This document shows, piece by piece, positions 43,273 through 52,114 of a stretch of 64,000 nucleotides of DNA. The notes under the pieces are model-generated. The model had not been told where the DNA came from. It saw only the letters and a list, made by a program, of their open reading frames with translations, and made no database searches. A program made the translations under genes and the position numbers. The stretch covers positions 1-64,000 of the forward strand of contig JBDHBX010000008.1 of assembly GCA_039592335.1 (NCBI GenBank). Direction: 5' to 3'. The DNA comes from WVYX01 sp039592335. GTDB taxonomy: Bacteria; Gemmatimonadota; Gemmatimonadetes; Gemmatimonadales; GWC2-71-9. How positions within the stretch are numbered: position 1 is the stretch's first letter; each line of letters starts with the position of its first letter.

Positions 43273-46200
43273 GGGCCGCGATCCCTGCAGCGCGGGGGAG
43301 CGCGGCCGCCCGCTCGGAGCCTCCTCCTCGTCTTGGCGCGTGAGCGCGCGCTTCACGAAGTTGTCGAAGTCGTCCAGCAGCGAGTACATCACCGGTACCA
43401 GCACCAGCGTCAGGAACGTGGCGAACGCCAGGCCGGCGATCACCGCGATCGCCATCGGCCCCCACCACGACGCCTGCTCGCCACCCCAGTAGATGTCGGG
43501 GGCCAGTCGGGTGTAGAACCCCTTGAAGTCGACGTTCAAGCCGATGGCCAGCGGCACCAACCCCAGAATCGTGGTCACCGCCGTGAGGATCACCGGCCGG
43601 AAACGAGTCTTGCCGCCCTGCACGATCGCCTCGCGTCGTTCCAGCTTGTCCCGGCGACGCAGGATGTCGATGTAGTCGATCAACACGATGGCGTTGTTCA
43701 CGACCACGCCCGCCAGGCTGATCACCCCCACGCCCGTCATGATGATCCCGAACGGCATGCGGAATACCATGAGGCCGATCAGCACGCCAATGGTGGACAG
43801 CAGCACCGAGCTCAGGATGATGAGCGGCTTGGTGACGGAGTCGAACTGCGTGACCAGAATGAACCCGATCAGGAACAGCGCCAGTACGAAGGCGCCCGTC
43901 AGGAACTCCTCGGACTCCTCCTGCTCTTGCTGCTGTCCGGTGAAGCGCATCTGGTAGCCGGTGGGCAGTGCCGCCACGAACTCGGCCAGCTCCTGTTCCA
44001 CCTCGCCGCGTACGGCCACGGCGTTGTGGCCCGAGCGTACGTCCGACGACACCGTGACCACGCGGTCGAGGTCCTTCCTGTTCACGTCGCCGTAACCCTT
44101 GTCCACGCGCCAGGTGGCGACAGACGACAGCGGGATCTGAATCCCCCCGTCGGACCAGATCGCCAGATCACCGAGCGAGCTCAGGTCGCCGCGGTACTCC
44201 TCGGCCAACCGCACCGTGATGTCGTACTCGTCCTTCCCGTCGCGGAACTTGGAGGCCTCGGTGCCGTTGATCGCGCTGCGGATGGTGATGCCGATATCCT
44301 GTGTCGTGAGGCCATAGAGCGCGGCCTTCTCCCGATCCACCTGGATCACCAGCTCCGGCCTCCCTTCGGCCATGTCGCTCTCCAGCCCGTCCAGCTTGGC
44401 GAACAGCGCTGAGTTCTCCAGACGCGATACGACATCGTTGCCCAGCTGCTTGAGCAACACCGGATCGTCTCCCGTGATCTCGATATTGATCGGGAGTCCC
44501 GTGGGCGGGCCCATCTCCGGCTCCTCCAGCGCGATGTCGGCGCCGGCGACGTTGACACCCGCGGTACCCCGGATGAGATCGAGCGTCTCGAAGGCATCGA
44601 TCTCACGGTCCTCGAAGTCCACGAACTGCACCACCACCGTGCCGAGGTGCGTGCCGCTACCCCCGCCGAAGCCGGCGGTGACCTTGGAACCCACGGTGGC
44701 CACGACGGACTCCACATCCCCCTGACCGGGAAGGCCGCGGACCTGCTCCTCGATGCGCCGCACGATGCGGTCGGTCTCCTCCACGCGCGTGCCGAGCGGC
44801 GCTTCGATCTGCACGTACGCCGCGACCGGCGGCACGTCCTCCGGGAAGAACTCCACGCCCGCGTTGAACACGCCAAACACCATGACGGCGAGCACGAGCG
44901 CGCCGGCCGCACCGGCCACCATGCGCGCCCGGTGAGCCAAGGCCCAGCGCAGCACCACGTCGTACCGCTCGATCACGGCGGGGAGGCCCCTCGTCATGAT
45001 CCAGTGGCCCGCCGGATGTCCCACGTAGTGGTGGAACGTGTACACCGCAACCCCGGTCAGGATGAGCAACACGGACGTCAGCCAGCTCGCCGCGAACATG
45101 ATCAGCAGCAGCAGGGCCGCACTCACCGTCAGGATCCGCCGCAGACCCTTCGTCATCGCCACCGGCGCGTCCTCCGTATCCAGCGAGCGTGCGGCCAACG
45201 TGGGAAGGATCACCAGCGCCACGAACAGCGACGAGCTCAGCGTGATGATCAGCGTGAGGGGCAGGTACTTCATGAACTCGCCCATGATCCCCGGCCAGAA
45301 CACCATGGGGGAGAAGGCAGCCAGGGTCGTGGCGGTAGACGCGATGATCGGGACCGCCACCTCGGCGGTGGCATACTTCGCCGCACGTACGCGATCAAAG
45401 CGGCGCTCCCGGAAGCGGTAGATGTTCTCGATCACCACGATGGCGTTGTCTACCAGCATCCCCAGCGCCAGGATCAGCGAGAACAGCACCACCATGTTCA
45501 TCGAGAAGCCGGCGAGCCGCAGGACGCTGAACGACAGCAGCATCGAGAGCGGGATGGCGAGCCCCACGAACGGCGCGGTCCGGACCCCGAGCACGAACAC
45601 GAGAATCGCCACCACGAGGATGAGCCCCGCGATGATGTTGTTCTCGAGACTGCTCACCATGCCGCGGATCTCCTCGGCCTGATCCGAGGTGATCATTACG
45701 ACCGTCGCCGGCGGGAGGCTCTCGAACTCTCGATCGATAACCCCCCGCACGCCATCGGCCGTCTCGATGATGTTCTCCCCGCTGCGCTTCACGACCGCCA
45801 GGGAGATCACGGGATTGCCGTCGAGGCGCGCGAAGCTGTCACGCTCCTTGAACCCGAAGTCCACCGTGGCCACGTCGCGCACGTAGATCGGCCGGCCGCC
45901 GCGCGTCGTGACCACGATGTCGGCAATCGGCTCGGTCTCCTCGAACTCGCCCGGCACCCGCACCAGGTACTTCACGTCGCCCACGTCGATGGTGCCGCCC
46001 GGCACGGTCACGTTCTCGAACCGCACGGCGTCGATCACGTCCTCGAACGTGACGTCGTAGAACTTGAGCTTGGCCAGGTCCACGTTGACCTGGACTTCGC
46101 GCTCGAGCCCCCCCGCCAGGCGCACTTCGAGCACGCTCGGGATCTGCTCCAGCTTGTCCTGCAGATCTTCGGCGATTTCCCGCAGGCGGACCTGGCTGTA

Positions 46201-46848
46201 GTCCCCGGCGATGTTCACCTGCATGATGGGGAACTGTGAGAGGTTGATCTCGATGACCTCGGGCTCTTCGGCGGCGGCCGGTAGCTCGGCCTTGCCGATG
46301 TCCACCTTTTCCCGCACGCGCTGCAGCGCCTCGTTCATGTCCATCCCGGCCTCGAACTCGATGTTGATGCTCGAGTAGCCTTCGGCTGAGATCGACGTGA
46401 TCGTCTTGACGTCGGCTATGGTATTGAGCTCGTCCTCCAGGGGCTCCGTGATCAGGGTCTCGATGTCCCCCGGCGCCACCCCCGGGTAGATCGTGTTCAC
46501 CAGGACGTTGGGTACCACGATCTCGGGCATCGACTCCTTGGGCACCTGCACGTAGGACGCGAGTCCCATGAGGATGACGATCAGGGTCATCACCATGACG
46601 CTGGTCGGGTGGTCGATGGCAAACGAGGAGAGCCAGAATTCCTTGAACCGCCGCTTGTGCCGGGAGTCGGGTGCGGACCCCGGCGGCTGGAAGGTCCCGC
46701 TCACGCGCGCCGGGTCCGTGGCCGACCTCGGCGTGCGGTGCACGCCGCTCTCGCCCGTCTTGGACTCCTTCGACTTCCCGCCGTCGTCGCCATCCCCGGC
46801 GCTGCCCGGAACCCGGAAGGAGCCGGTATCACCCTTGTGATCGCTCAT
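43249..46848 (-). CDS. RND efflux pump inner-membrane permease
   Basis: 1199 residues, longer than the usual 1030-1050. The core starts at SSFAIDHPTSVMVMTLIVIL (about residue 75), with the porter domain YPGVAPGDIETLITEPLEDEL. TM4 LALGMLVDNAIVVIENIYRF has one Asp of the usual Asp-Asp proton pair, the second being Asn. VVNNAIVLIDYIDILRRRD marks the second half. The first about 70 residues are a polar cytoplasmic extension with two copies of an S/T-G-S/T-F-x-x-P-G-S-A-x-D motif, which is unusual. An inserted hydrophobic hairpin near residue 580 adds further length. Operon with TetR, TolC and HlyD genes; overlaps the adaptor (ATGA) and the convergent nitrilase gene. Confidence 0.9.
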   Translation of the reverse strand: MSDHKGDTGSFRVPGSAGDGDDGGKSKESKTGESGVHRTPRSATDPARVSGTFQPPGSAPDSRHKRRFKEFWLSSFAIDHPTSVMVMTLIVILMGLASYVQVPKESMPEIVVPNVLVNTIYPGVAPGDIETLITEPLEDELNTIADVKTITSISAEGYSSINIEFEAGMDMNEALQRVREKVDIGKAELPAAAEEPEVIEINLSQFPIMQVNIAGDYSQVRLREIAEDLQDKLEQIPSVLEVRLAGGLEREVQVNVDLAKLKFYDVTFEDVIDAVRFENVTVPGGTIDVGDVKYLVRVPGEFEETEPIADIVVTTRGGRPIYVRDVATVDFGFKERDSFARLDGNPVISLAVVKRSGENIIETADGVRGVIDREFESLPPATVVMITSDQAEEIRGMVSSLENNIIAGLILVVAILVFVLGVRTAPFVGLAIPLSMLLSFSVLRLAGFSMNMVVLFSLILALGMLVDNAIVVIENIYRFRERRFDRVRAAKYATAEVAVPIIASTATTLAAFSPMVFWPGIMGEFMKYLPLTLIITLSSSLFVALVILPTLAARSLDTEDAPVAMTKGLRRILTVSAALLLLIMFAASWLTSVLLILTGVAVYTFHHYVGHPAGHWIMTRGLPAVIERYDVVLRWALAHRARMVAGAAGALVLAVMVFGVFNAGVEFFPEDVPPVAAYVQIEAPLGTRVEETDRIVRRIEEQVRGLPGQGDVESVVATVGSKVTAGFGGGSGTHLGTVVVQFVDFEDREIDAFETLDLIRGTAGVNVAGADIALEEPEMGPPTGLPINIEITGDDPVLLKQLGNDVVSRLENSALFAKLDGLESDMAEGRPELVIQVDREKAALYGLTTQDIGITIRSAINGTEASKFRDGKDEYDITVRLAEEYRGDLSSLGDLAIWSDGGIQIPLSSVATWRVDKGYGDVNRKDLDRVVTVSSDVRSGHNAVAVRGEVEQELAEFVAALPTGYQMRFTGQQQEQEESEEFLTGAFVLALFLIGFILVTQFDSVTKPLIILSSVLLSTIGVLIGLMVFRMPFGIIMTGVGVISLAGVVVNNAIVLIDYIDILRRRDKLERREAIVQGGKTRFRPVILTAVTTILGLVPLAIGLNVDFKGFYTRLAPDIYWGGEQASWWGPMAIAVIAGLAFATFLTLVLVPVMYSLLDDFDNFVKRALTRQDEEEAPSGRPRSPALQGSRPSEKPVAV

Positions 46849-47981
46849 CGATTCCCCCCACGGCCGCTCACGATGCGCACGAAGCTCCCTTCATCGACCA
46901 GGCGCTGCCCCACCGTGATCAACTGGTCGCCGATCTCCAGACCGCCGGCGATCACGATGCGATTGCCGTAGGACGGCCCGAGCTCCACGTCCCGCGCCGA
47001 GGCAATCGGATAGCCATCACGGTCCGCAACCACGTAGACCTGATAGCCGTCCTCGGTGCGCAGCACGACCTGCTGCGGAACCACGATCACGTCCTGCAGC
47101 CGCTCCCGCTCCACCTGCACGTTCGCCACCATCCGTGGCTTGATCACGTTGTCCGGATTGTCCAGCACGACCTCGATCGGGAACGTGCGGTTGCCCGCAT
47201 CCACGGTAGCGCCCACGAACTCGATGACGCCGAGAAACTCGCGTCCGCCGAATGCATCGAAGGTGATGCGGGCGCTGTCGCCGCGGTGTACGGACAGCGC
47301 GAACCGCTCGGGAACACCGCCGACCACCTTCAACTGGCTCACGGCGATCACGCGCACCACGGGCGTGCCGGTGACCACCATCTCGCCCGTCTCCACGAAC
47401 TTCTCATCGTAGATCCCGGCGACCGGCGCCTTGATCTCGGTGCGTGTCAGGCGCTCCTCCAACACCTGCAACCGGGCCTTGGCGGTCTCCGACGCCGACT
47501 TGAGCTGGAGGTAGGCGATCTCGCTGCCGATCTGCTCCTCCTCCCACAGCCGACGCTGCCGGTGGTACTGCACCTCCGCGAGGTCGGCCACGGAGCGCGC
47601 CTCCTGGACCTGCCCACGCAACACGGCGTCGTCGATCTTCGCGATCGCCTCGCCGCGGCGTACTCGACGTCCCTTCTCGACGAGGAAGCGCTCGATCACG
47701 CCGGACTCCTCCGCCGAGACGGTGACGTCGTACATCGCCTCGACTTCACCGGTGATGCGGATGTAGTCCACGAAGCTCTGCAGCGCGATCGGGGTCGCCT
47801 CCACGTTGATGATGCGGGCGCCCGTCGTGTCGACCACCGCGTCGACCTGCTCCGCTCGTACTTCCCCCCCCTCCTGAGAGGAGCAGGCCGCGAGTCCGAC
47901 CGCCAACGCCGCCAAACCGAGCAGCGTGCTGATCCCACGCCGTCCGCGCCGTTCGTTCCTCATCATCGTCGTCTCCGTCAT
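46845..47981 (-). CDS. RND periplasmic adaptor lipoprotein (HlyD/MFP family)
   Basis: 378 residues with lipobox LAAC near residue 33 after a short basic N-terminus. The membrane-fusion-protein core follows: VTVSAEESGVIERFLVEKG (lipoyl half), alpha-hairpin, AKARLQVLEERLTRTEIKAPVAGI (second lipoyl half), then beta-barrel and membrane-proximal domains. It links the RND pump to the outer-membrane channel. ATG 47981 overlaps the TolC stop; a second Met at 47966 is also possible. The stop overlaps the pump start. Confidence 0.9.
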   Translation of the reverse strand: MTETTMMRNERRGRRGISTLLGLAALAVGLAACSSQEGGEVRAEQVDAVVDTTGARIINVEATPIALQSFVDYIRITGEVEAMYDVTVSAEESGVIERFLVEKGRRVRRGEAIAKIDDAVLRGQVQEARSVADLAEVQYHRQRRLWEEEQIGSEIAYLQLKSASETAKARLQVLEERLTRTEIKAPVAGIYDEKFVETGEMVVTGTPVVRVIAVSQLKVVGGVPERFALSVHRGDSARITFDAFGGREFLGVIEFVGATVDAGNRTFPIEVVLDNPDNVIKPRMVANVQVERERLQDVIVVPQQVVLRTEDGYQVYVVADRDGYPIASARDVELGPSYGNRIVIAGGLEIGDQLITVGQRLVDEGSFVRIVSGRGGNR

Positions 47982-49441
47982 CTGTCGATCACCGGGATCT
48001 CGCCCGGCGCCTCCGGCACGGTCCCCAATGCCACGTCGAGCTGCGCCCGCGCGGTGAGATAGTCATACACCGCCTCGGCGTAGCCGAACTCCGCCTGTCG
48101 CAGCGCCTCCTCCGCATCGGTCATCTGGAGCTGCGAGCCGATCCCCTCCCGGTACTCCACCGACGCGATCTCGAAGCCGCGGCGCGCCTGCTCCACGCTG
48201 CGCCGCTGGCTCGCCGCCCGCTGGCGCGCCTCGCTCACCGCATCCACCAGGTTGCGCACCTCGTTGCCTGCGTCGAGCTCCGCCCGCGCTAGCCGCGTCT
48301 CCTGCTGGCGCACCAGGCCCTCGGCTTCGTGCACGCGGGCGAAGCGGCTCCCGCCCTGGAAGATGGGAAGCTCCACGCTGAGGCCAACCGCTCCAGTGCT
48401 GTACCGCGACGACCCGGCGTCACCGAAGAAGTCCGGCCCCCCGTCCTGCTGGGCCAGCACGTTGTAATTCGAGAAGAACGAGAGCCGCGGGTAGAACTCC
48501 CCCTTCTCCAGCGAGACACGGGCCTCCTCGAGCGAAATCGCCGCCCGGATCTGCCGCAGGTCGGTGCGCTGCGTCAGCACGAGCTGCCGCAGCCGCTGCT
48601 CCTGATCGAGCAGCGAGTCCGGCGCCCCGGCAAGGTACAGGATCTCCCGATTCCCGATGCTGTTGTTGTCCAGCTCCTGGAGGTCCATCTCGTTGAGCCG
48701 GCCCTCCAGCTCGATCTCGAGGCCCGGATTGAGACCCATTTCGACCAGCAGCTCTCGCTTGCGGGCGATCACGGCGTTCCTGGCCCGCTGCAACTGGGCC
48801 TCGATGGTGGTGAACTCGACCTCGAACCGGAGCACGTCGTAGCGGCTCGTCAGACCGGCCCGATTCATCGCCCGCGTCTCTTCGAGCGTCGCCCCGATCC
48901 GCTCCATGCTCTCCTCCACGAGCCGCAGCAGCTCGGCGGCCAGCAGGACATCGAAGTAGCGCTGACGCAACGCCAGCACCACGAGCTGCGTCGTGCCGCG
49001 CAGTTCTTCTTCCTTCAGGCCGCGGAACCGGCCGGCTGCCCCGACACCAACGAACACCCCATACTCGAACAGGGGCTGGCTGAAGGTGAGCTGTGCCATC
49101 CAGTTGTTGTCCGACCCGACGGTAATGGGACGCAGCTCCCCCGGAGCCCCCCCAAAGAACTCGGCGGGAAGGAAGATCTGCTGCTTGAGCACGTTGCGAG
49201 AGTACGAGGCACTCGCGAAGACGTCGGGAAGGACACTCCCCCAGGCCTCCTTCACCTGCTCCTTGGCGATCGCGAGCCCATACTCCGCGTCCTCGATGGT
49301 CTGGCTGTTGGCCAGGCCGGTCTGAATTGCCTGGCCGAGCGAGTAGGTCTCGGCCGGCGGCTCCTGGCCCGCGGCACCCTGCGCCACCAGCACACCCAGC
49401 AAAGGCGCGAGGACGGTCAGGTATCTGGTGCACGTCCGCAT
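47978..49441 (-). CDS. TolC-family outer-membrane efflux protein
   Basis: 487 residues with signal peptide MRTCTRYLTVLAPLLGVLVA. Two OEP repeats of long heptad-type helices: SLGQAIQTGLANSQTIEDAE at the start, YDVLRFEVEFTTIEAQLQRARN, and in the second half AAISLEEARVSLEKGEFYPRLSFFSNY and EYREGIGSQLQMTDAEEALRQAE. This is the outer-membrane channel of the tripartite pump. Three bases separate it from the TetR gene; it overlaps the adaptor start. Confidence 0.9.
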   Translation of the reverse strand: MRTCTRYLTVLAPLLGVLVAQGAAGQEPPAETYSLGQAIQTGLANSQTIEDAEYGLAIAKEQVKEAWGSVLPDVFASASYSRNVLKQQIFLPAEFFGGAPGELRPITVGSDNNWMAQLTFSQPLFEYGVFVGVGAAGRFRGLKEEELRGTTQLVVLALRQRYFDVLLAAELLRLVEESMERIGATLEETRAMNRAGLTSRYDVLRFEVEFTTIEAQLQRARNAVIARKRELLVEMGLNPGLEIELEGRLNEMDLQELDNNSIGNREILYLAGAPDSLLDQEQRLRQLVLTQRTDLRQIRAAISLEEARVSLEKGEFYPRLSFFSNYNVLAQQDGGPDFFGDAGSSRYSTGAVGLSVELPIFQGGSRFARVHEAEGLVRQQETRLARAELDAGNEVRNLVDAVSEARQRAASQRRSVEQARRGFEIASVEYREGIGSQLQMTDAEEALRQAEFGYAEAVYDYLTARAQLDVALGTVPEAPGEIPVIDR

Positions 49442-49444
49442 GGT

Positions 49445-50125
49445 CTACTCCTCCCCGGCTGCGCCGTCGGCCGGCGCCGCCCCGGCCGTCATGGCGGCCG
49501 TTCCCAGCACCCCCTCACGCACGAGCGGCCCAAACGCTTGAAACAGCTCCAGCGGCGTGCGCGCCATGGTGTCCGACTCGAACTCCGGACACTGCTCGAT
49601 CTGACACGCCAGCGAGATCATCAGCAGGCCGTGCGTGAGGCTCCACAGGTACATGACCATGAGATCCGGGTCGATCGACCGCATCGCGCCCGACTCCATG
49701 GCGTCCACCACGGCCCGGCGCAGCAGGCCGTAGCCACCACCCTCCGGCAGGTCTTCGATCGTGTGCGGGTGCGGGCGCTGCAGGTTGAACAGCACCCGGA
49801 AGTAGGCGTGGTTCTCCAGCGCGAACTGCAAGTAGGCCTCACCGACGGCCCGGACGCGCTCCAGCGATCCCCGGGGGTGGGCGCGCATCGCCTGCTCAAT
49901 GTACTCCCCGAACCGCTGGAAACCCTGCCGCACCACACGGTGCACCAGCTCTTCCTTATTCTCGAAGTAGTGATAGATGGCCGTGGCGCTTACGCCCACG
50001 CGCTCGGCCACCGTCCGCATGGAGAGCCCCTGCAGCCCTCTCTCGGCCAGCAGGTCGCGGGCGGCCTCGAGGATCGCCCCCTCGACGTCGCCCGTGCGGC
50101 TGCCGGCGTGGTCTTTCCCAGCCAT
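49445..50125 (-). CDS. TetR/AcrR family repressor of the efflux operon
   Basis: 226 residues. The N-terminal HTH, GLSMRTVAERVGVSATAIYHYFENKEELV (residues about 38-66), is the canonical TetR DNA-binding motif, preceded by ILEAARDLLAERG. The C-terminal ligand domain (residues 80-210) is variable as usual. First gene of the tetR-tolC-hlyD-RND operon, so it probably autoregulates and responds to a pump substrate. GGAG lies 5 bases before the ATG. An array of inverted repeats lies 40-85 bases upstream. Confidence 0.9.
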   Translation of the reverse strand: MAGKDHAGSRTGDVEGAILEAARDLLAERGLQGLSMRTVAERVGVSATAIYHYFENKEELVHRVVRQGFQRFGEYIEQAMRAHPRGSLERVRAVGEAYLQFALENHAYFRVLFNLQRPHPHTIEDLPEGGGYGLLRRAVVDAMESGAMRSIDPDLMVMYLWSLTHGLLMISLACQIEQCPEFESDTMARTPLELFQAFGPLVREGVLGTAAMTAGAAPADGAAGEE

Positions 50126-50166
50126 GTTCGCTCCAGCTCCTTGGTCAGTGTAGGACCGCTAAACCC

Positions 50167-50210
50167 AAGTAAATCAATCTACTTAACGTTGTTAAGTTAA
50201 CGCCGTTAAC
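50167..50210. promoter_or_regulatory. Inverted-repeat operator array upstream of tetR
   Basis: Three inverted repeats are packed together. AAGTA-N8-TACTT is at 50167-50184. CTTAAC-GTT-GTTAAG is at 50182-50196 (perfect, 15 bp). GTTAAC-GCC-GTTAAC is at 50196-50210 (perfect, 15 bp). The last two share one base and give a 14-bp centre-to-centre spacing. This AT-rich island in very GC-rich DNA lies between the tetR start and the neighbouring kinase gene. It is the expected site for the TetR-family protein. Confidence 0.7.
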
Positions 50211-50328
50211 CGTAGCCAACAGACCCTACGGAGTCAACGGGGGCCCGGTTTCAGGCCGGCGACGGGGGTTTGCGATCAGGCGACGGGTGTGAGCAGCCGC
50301 AGCTGCCCAATCTGGGGACGCCGAGTCG

Positions 50329-50380
50329 GATCTTGGCGCCGGCCGTCCGGAGAGGTCAGATCTCGGCGCCGGCCGCCCGG
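50329..50380. repeat. Imperfect 30-bp tandem repeat at the end of the kinase gene
   Basis: Two copies of a 22-base block, GATCTTGGCGCCGGCCGTCCGG (50329-50350, split here as positions) and its near-identical copy at 50359-50380, recur with a 30-base period. The second copy covers the last codons of the minus-strand kinase and the first lies just beyond its stop at 50356. It looks like a local duplication around the gene end; the remaining 50211-50328 holds no recognised feature. Confidence 0.5.
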
Positions 50381-51291
50381 GCCGCCGAGGCGGCATCGGG
50401 CCACCGTCCGTCCGGCTCCTTCGCCATGCAGCGGCGCAGGGCCGAGGCGAACGCCGCGGGCGTATCGGGGCGCTTCCCCCGCACATCGGGGATGGGGTGC
50501 TTCACGTGCATCCGCAGGGTGTCGTGGACGGTGTCGCCGAGGAAGGGAACCTCTCCGGTGAGCATCTCCCACCCCAGGACGCCCAAGCTGTAGATGTCGC
50601 AGCGGTGGTCCACCTCGGTCACCCCCTGCGCCTGTTCGGGGCTCATGTACTCCGCGGTCCCCACGACCTCGCCCGTGATGGAGATCGTGCCGCCCCGCAC
50701 CGTGAGCGCCTTGGCCACTCCGAAATCCAGGATCGAAACCCTGCCCGTGCGATCGAGCATGATGTTCGCCGGCTTCACGTCACGGTGCACCACCCCGTGG
50801 CGGTGCGCGTACCCCAGCCCGCGGGCGACCTCGCCGAACACGCGCAGCGCCTCCTTCACCAAGAGCCTCCCCTCGCGATCCAGCCGCTCCCGCAGCGAGT
50901 GCCCCCGCACCCGGGGCATGGCGAAGTAGTCCAACCCCGAGCCCTTGCCGGTGAACAGGACGGGCAGGATGTTCGGGTGGTCGAGTCGGGAGACGAGCTC
51001 CGCCTCGCGTCGGAACCGCTCCTTGAGCGGCTTCGCCGTGAGGAGGCTGGGCCGCATGACCTTGACCGCCAGGTAGCGGTTGTGCGCACGGTCGCGCACG
51101 GAGTACACCACGGCGAATCCACCGCGGCCCAGCTCGCCGATCAGGCTGTAATCGGATCCGAGCGCCGCGGCGAGGCGCTCGCCCGCGGTGACGTCCCACT
51201 CGAAGGCGGCGTCGGCGCGGCGACCACAGCGAAAGCAGAATCGCGCGTCGGGCTGGAGCTCGACGTCACACTGCGAGCAGACTGGAGCCAT
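50356..51291 (-). CDS. Ser/Thr protein kinase with N-terminal zinc ribbon
   Basis: 311 residues. Residues 5-23 carry CSQC...CFRC, a zinc ribbon. The kinase domain runs from about 48 to 305: ELGRGGFAVVYSV (Gly loop), LAVKVMRP (catalytic Lys), HRDVKPANIML (about 169), ILDFGVAKAL (about 188) and MSPEQAQG. All catalytic residues are present. There is no membrane helix or extracellular sensor, so it is a soluble kinase. ATG 51291 overlaps by two bases the ATG of the divergent alpha/beta hydrolase, inside CCATGG. No Shine-Dalgarno sequence is present; CCGTAACTTT ends 7 bases before the start. Confidence 0.88.
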   Translation of the reverse strand: MAPVCSQCDVELQPDARFCFRCGRRADAAFEWDVTAGERLAAALGSDYSLIGELGRGGFAVVYSVRDRAHNRYLAVKVMRPSLLTAKPLKERFRREAELVSRLDHPNILPVLFTGKGSGLDYFAMPRVRGHSLRERLDREGRLLVKEALRVFGEVARGLGYAHRHGVVHRDVKPANIMLDRTGRVSILDFGVAKALTVRGGTISITGEVVGTAEYMSPEQAQGVTEVDHRCDIYSLGVLGWEMLTGEVPFLGDTVHDTLRMHVKHPIPDVRGKRPDTPAAFASALRRCMAKEPDGRWPDAASAARAAGAEI

Positions 51292-52114
51292 GGCAGCGAA
51301 AGTTACGGAGCTAACCGCGAAGCGCGAGATCGCCCTGCTGCTGCCGGGCATGACCCTGAATGCGTCGATATTCCCCGATCTCGACGTGCCGACGATCGCC
51401 GTGGACTTCAACAAGCTCACCCTGGCACGGGACGGCGGCAGCGTGGTCGACGGGCGCATGGAGGTCTACTGCCGGATGCTGGACGACTTCCTCGGCGCCA
51501 GGGCGGACTGGGCCGCGGAACGGCGTTTCGCCATCGCCCACAGCTTCGGGGGGATGCTGGCGCTCCACTGGCTCCTGACGCACGGCGTCGCTGGTGTCGC
51601 GCGCATCGACGGGCTGTTGCTCATCGGCACGACGGCAGGCCGGATGTTCGATGTGGTGCGCCTGCGGCTCGGGAGGTTGGGCGGGCGGGAGCAGCGCGTG
51701 CCCGTAAACTACCTCATGCCGATCTGGAACACGCGGATTGTCACACGCGCGATGAAGCGAGCGATGACCGGTGGATCACTCGCCGCGCAGCGGGTCGACT
51801 TCCGGTCGCTGGTGAATCGTTCCGACCTGGCACTCGACGTCGCCGGATGGCGCAACACCGATTGGCAGGCCATGCGCTCCTATCGTACGGCCATGCGCGG
51901 TTTCGATGTGCGGTCGCGGTTGGGGGAGATCACGGTGCCCACCATCGTGCTGCACGGCACCGAGGACGGGCTGTTCCCGCTCTCGGTGGCCCGGGACCTG
52001 GCAGGCCGTCTCCCCAACGCGGAGCTCCGGGTGGTGCCGGGCGCCGCTCACGGCCTCCCCCTGACGCATGGGGAGGAAATTCAGCGCGCCCTGCGGGACC
52101 TCACCGCCACCTGA
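51290..52114 (+). CDS. Alpha/beta hydrolase
   Basis: 274 residues. The nucleophile elbow AHSFGGM (Ser about 85), acid in HGTEDGLFP (about 224) and base in GAAHGLPLTHG (about 250) give the Ser-Asp-His triad. No signal peptide is seen. Probably a carboxylesterase, lipase or similar hydrolase; the substrate is unknown. ATG 51290 is the only start that keeps the N-terminal strand IALLLPGMT; it overlaps the divergent kinase start. The stop overlaps the convergent ABC permease by 14 bases. Confidence 0.8.
   Translation: MAAKVTELTAKREIALLLPGMTLNASIFPDLDVPTIAVDFNKLTLARDGGSVVDGRMEVYCRMLDDFLGARADWAAERRFAIAHSFGGMLALHWLLTHGVAGVARIDGLLLIGTTAGRMFDVVRLRLGRLGGREQRVPVNYLMPIWNTRIVTRAMKRAMTGGSLAAQRVDFRSLVNRSDLALDVAGWRNTDWQAMRSYRTAMRGFDVRSRLGEITVPTIVLHGTEDGLFPLSVARDLAGRLPNAELRVVPGAAHGLPLTHGEEIQRALRDLTAT
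51299..51308 (-). promoter_or_regulatory. CCGTAACTTT element upstream of the zinc-ribbon kinase
   Basis: The minus-strand 10-mer CCGTAACTTT ends 7 bases before ATG 51291, with TAACTT at 8 bases. It is identical in sequence and spacing to the one before the FHA-protease gene (38767-38776). Here it lies within the first codons of the divergent hydrolase. Confidence 0.4.

Noticed and set aside
44647..46239. Plus-strand open frame of 530 codons inside the RND pump gene
   Set aside because: His/Arg/Asp-rich artefact opposite conserved RND helices.
48329..50200. Plus-strand open frame of 623 codons opposite tolC/tetR
   Set aside because: Covers two well-defined genes and the operator region; no domain in the product.
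50329..50380. Possible CRISPR or mobile-element end
   Set aside because: Only two imperfect units with a 30-base period, no spacers, no transposase; a local duplication is simpler.
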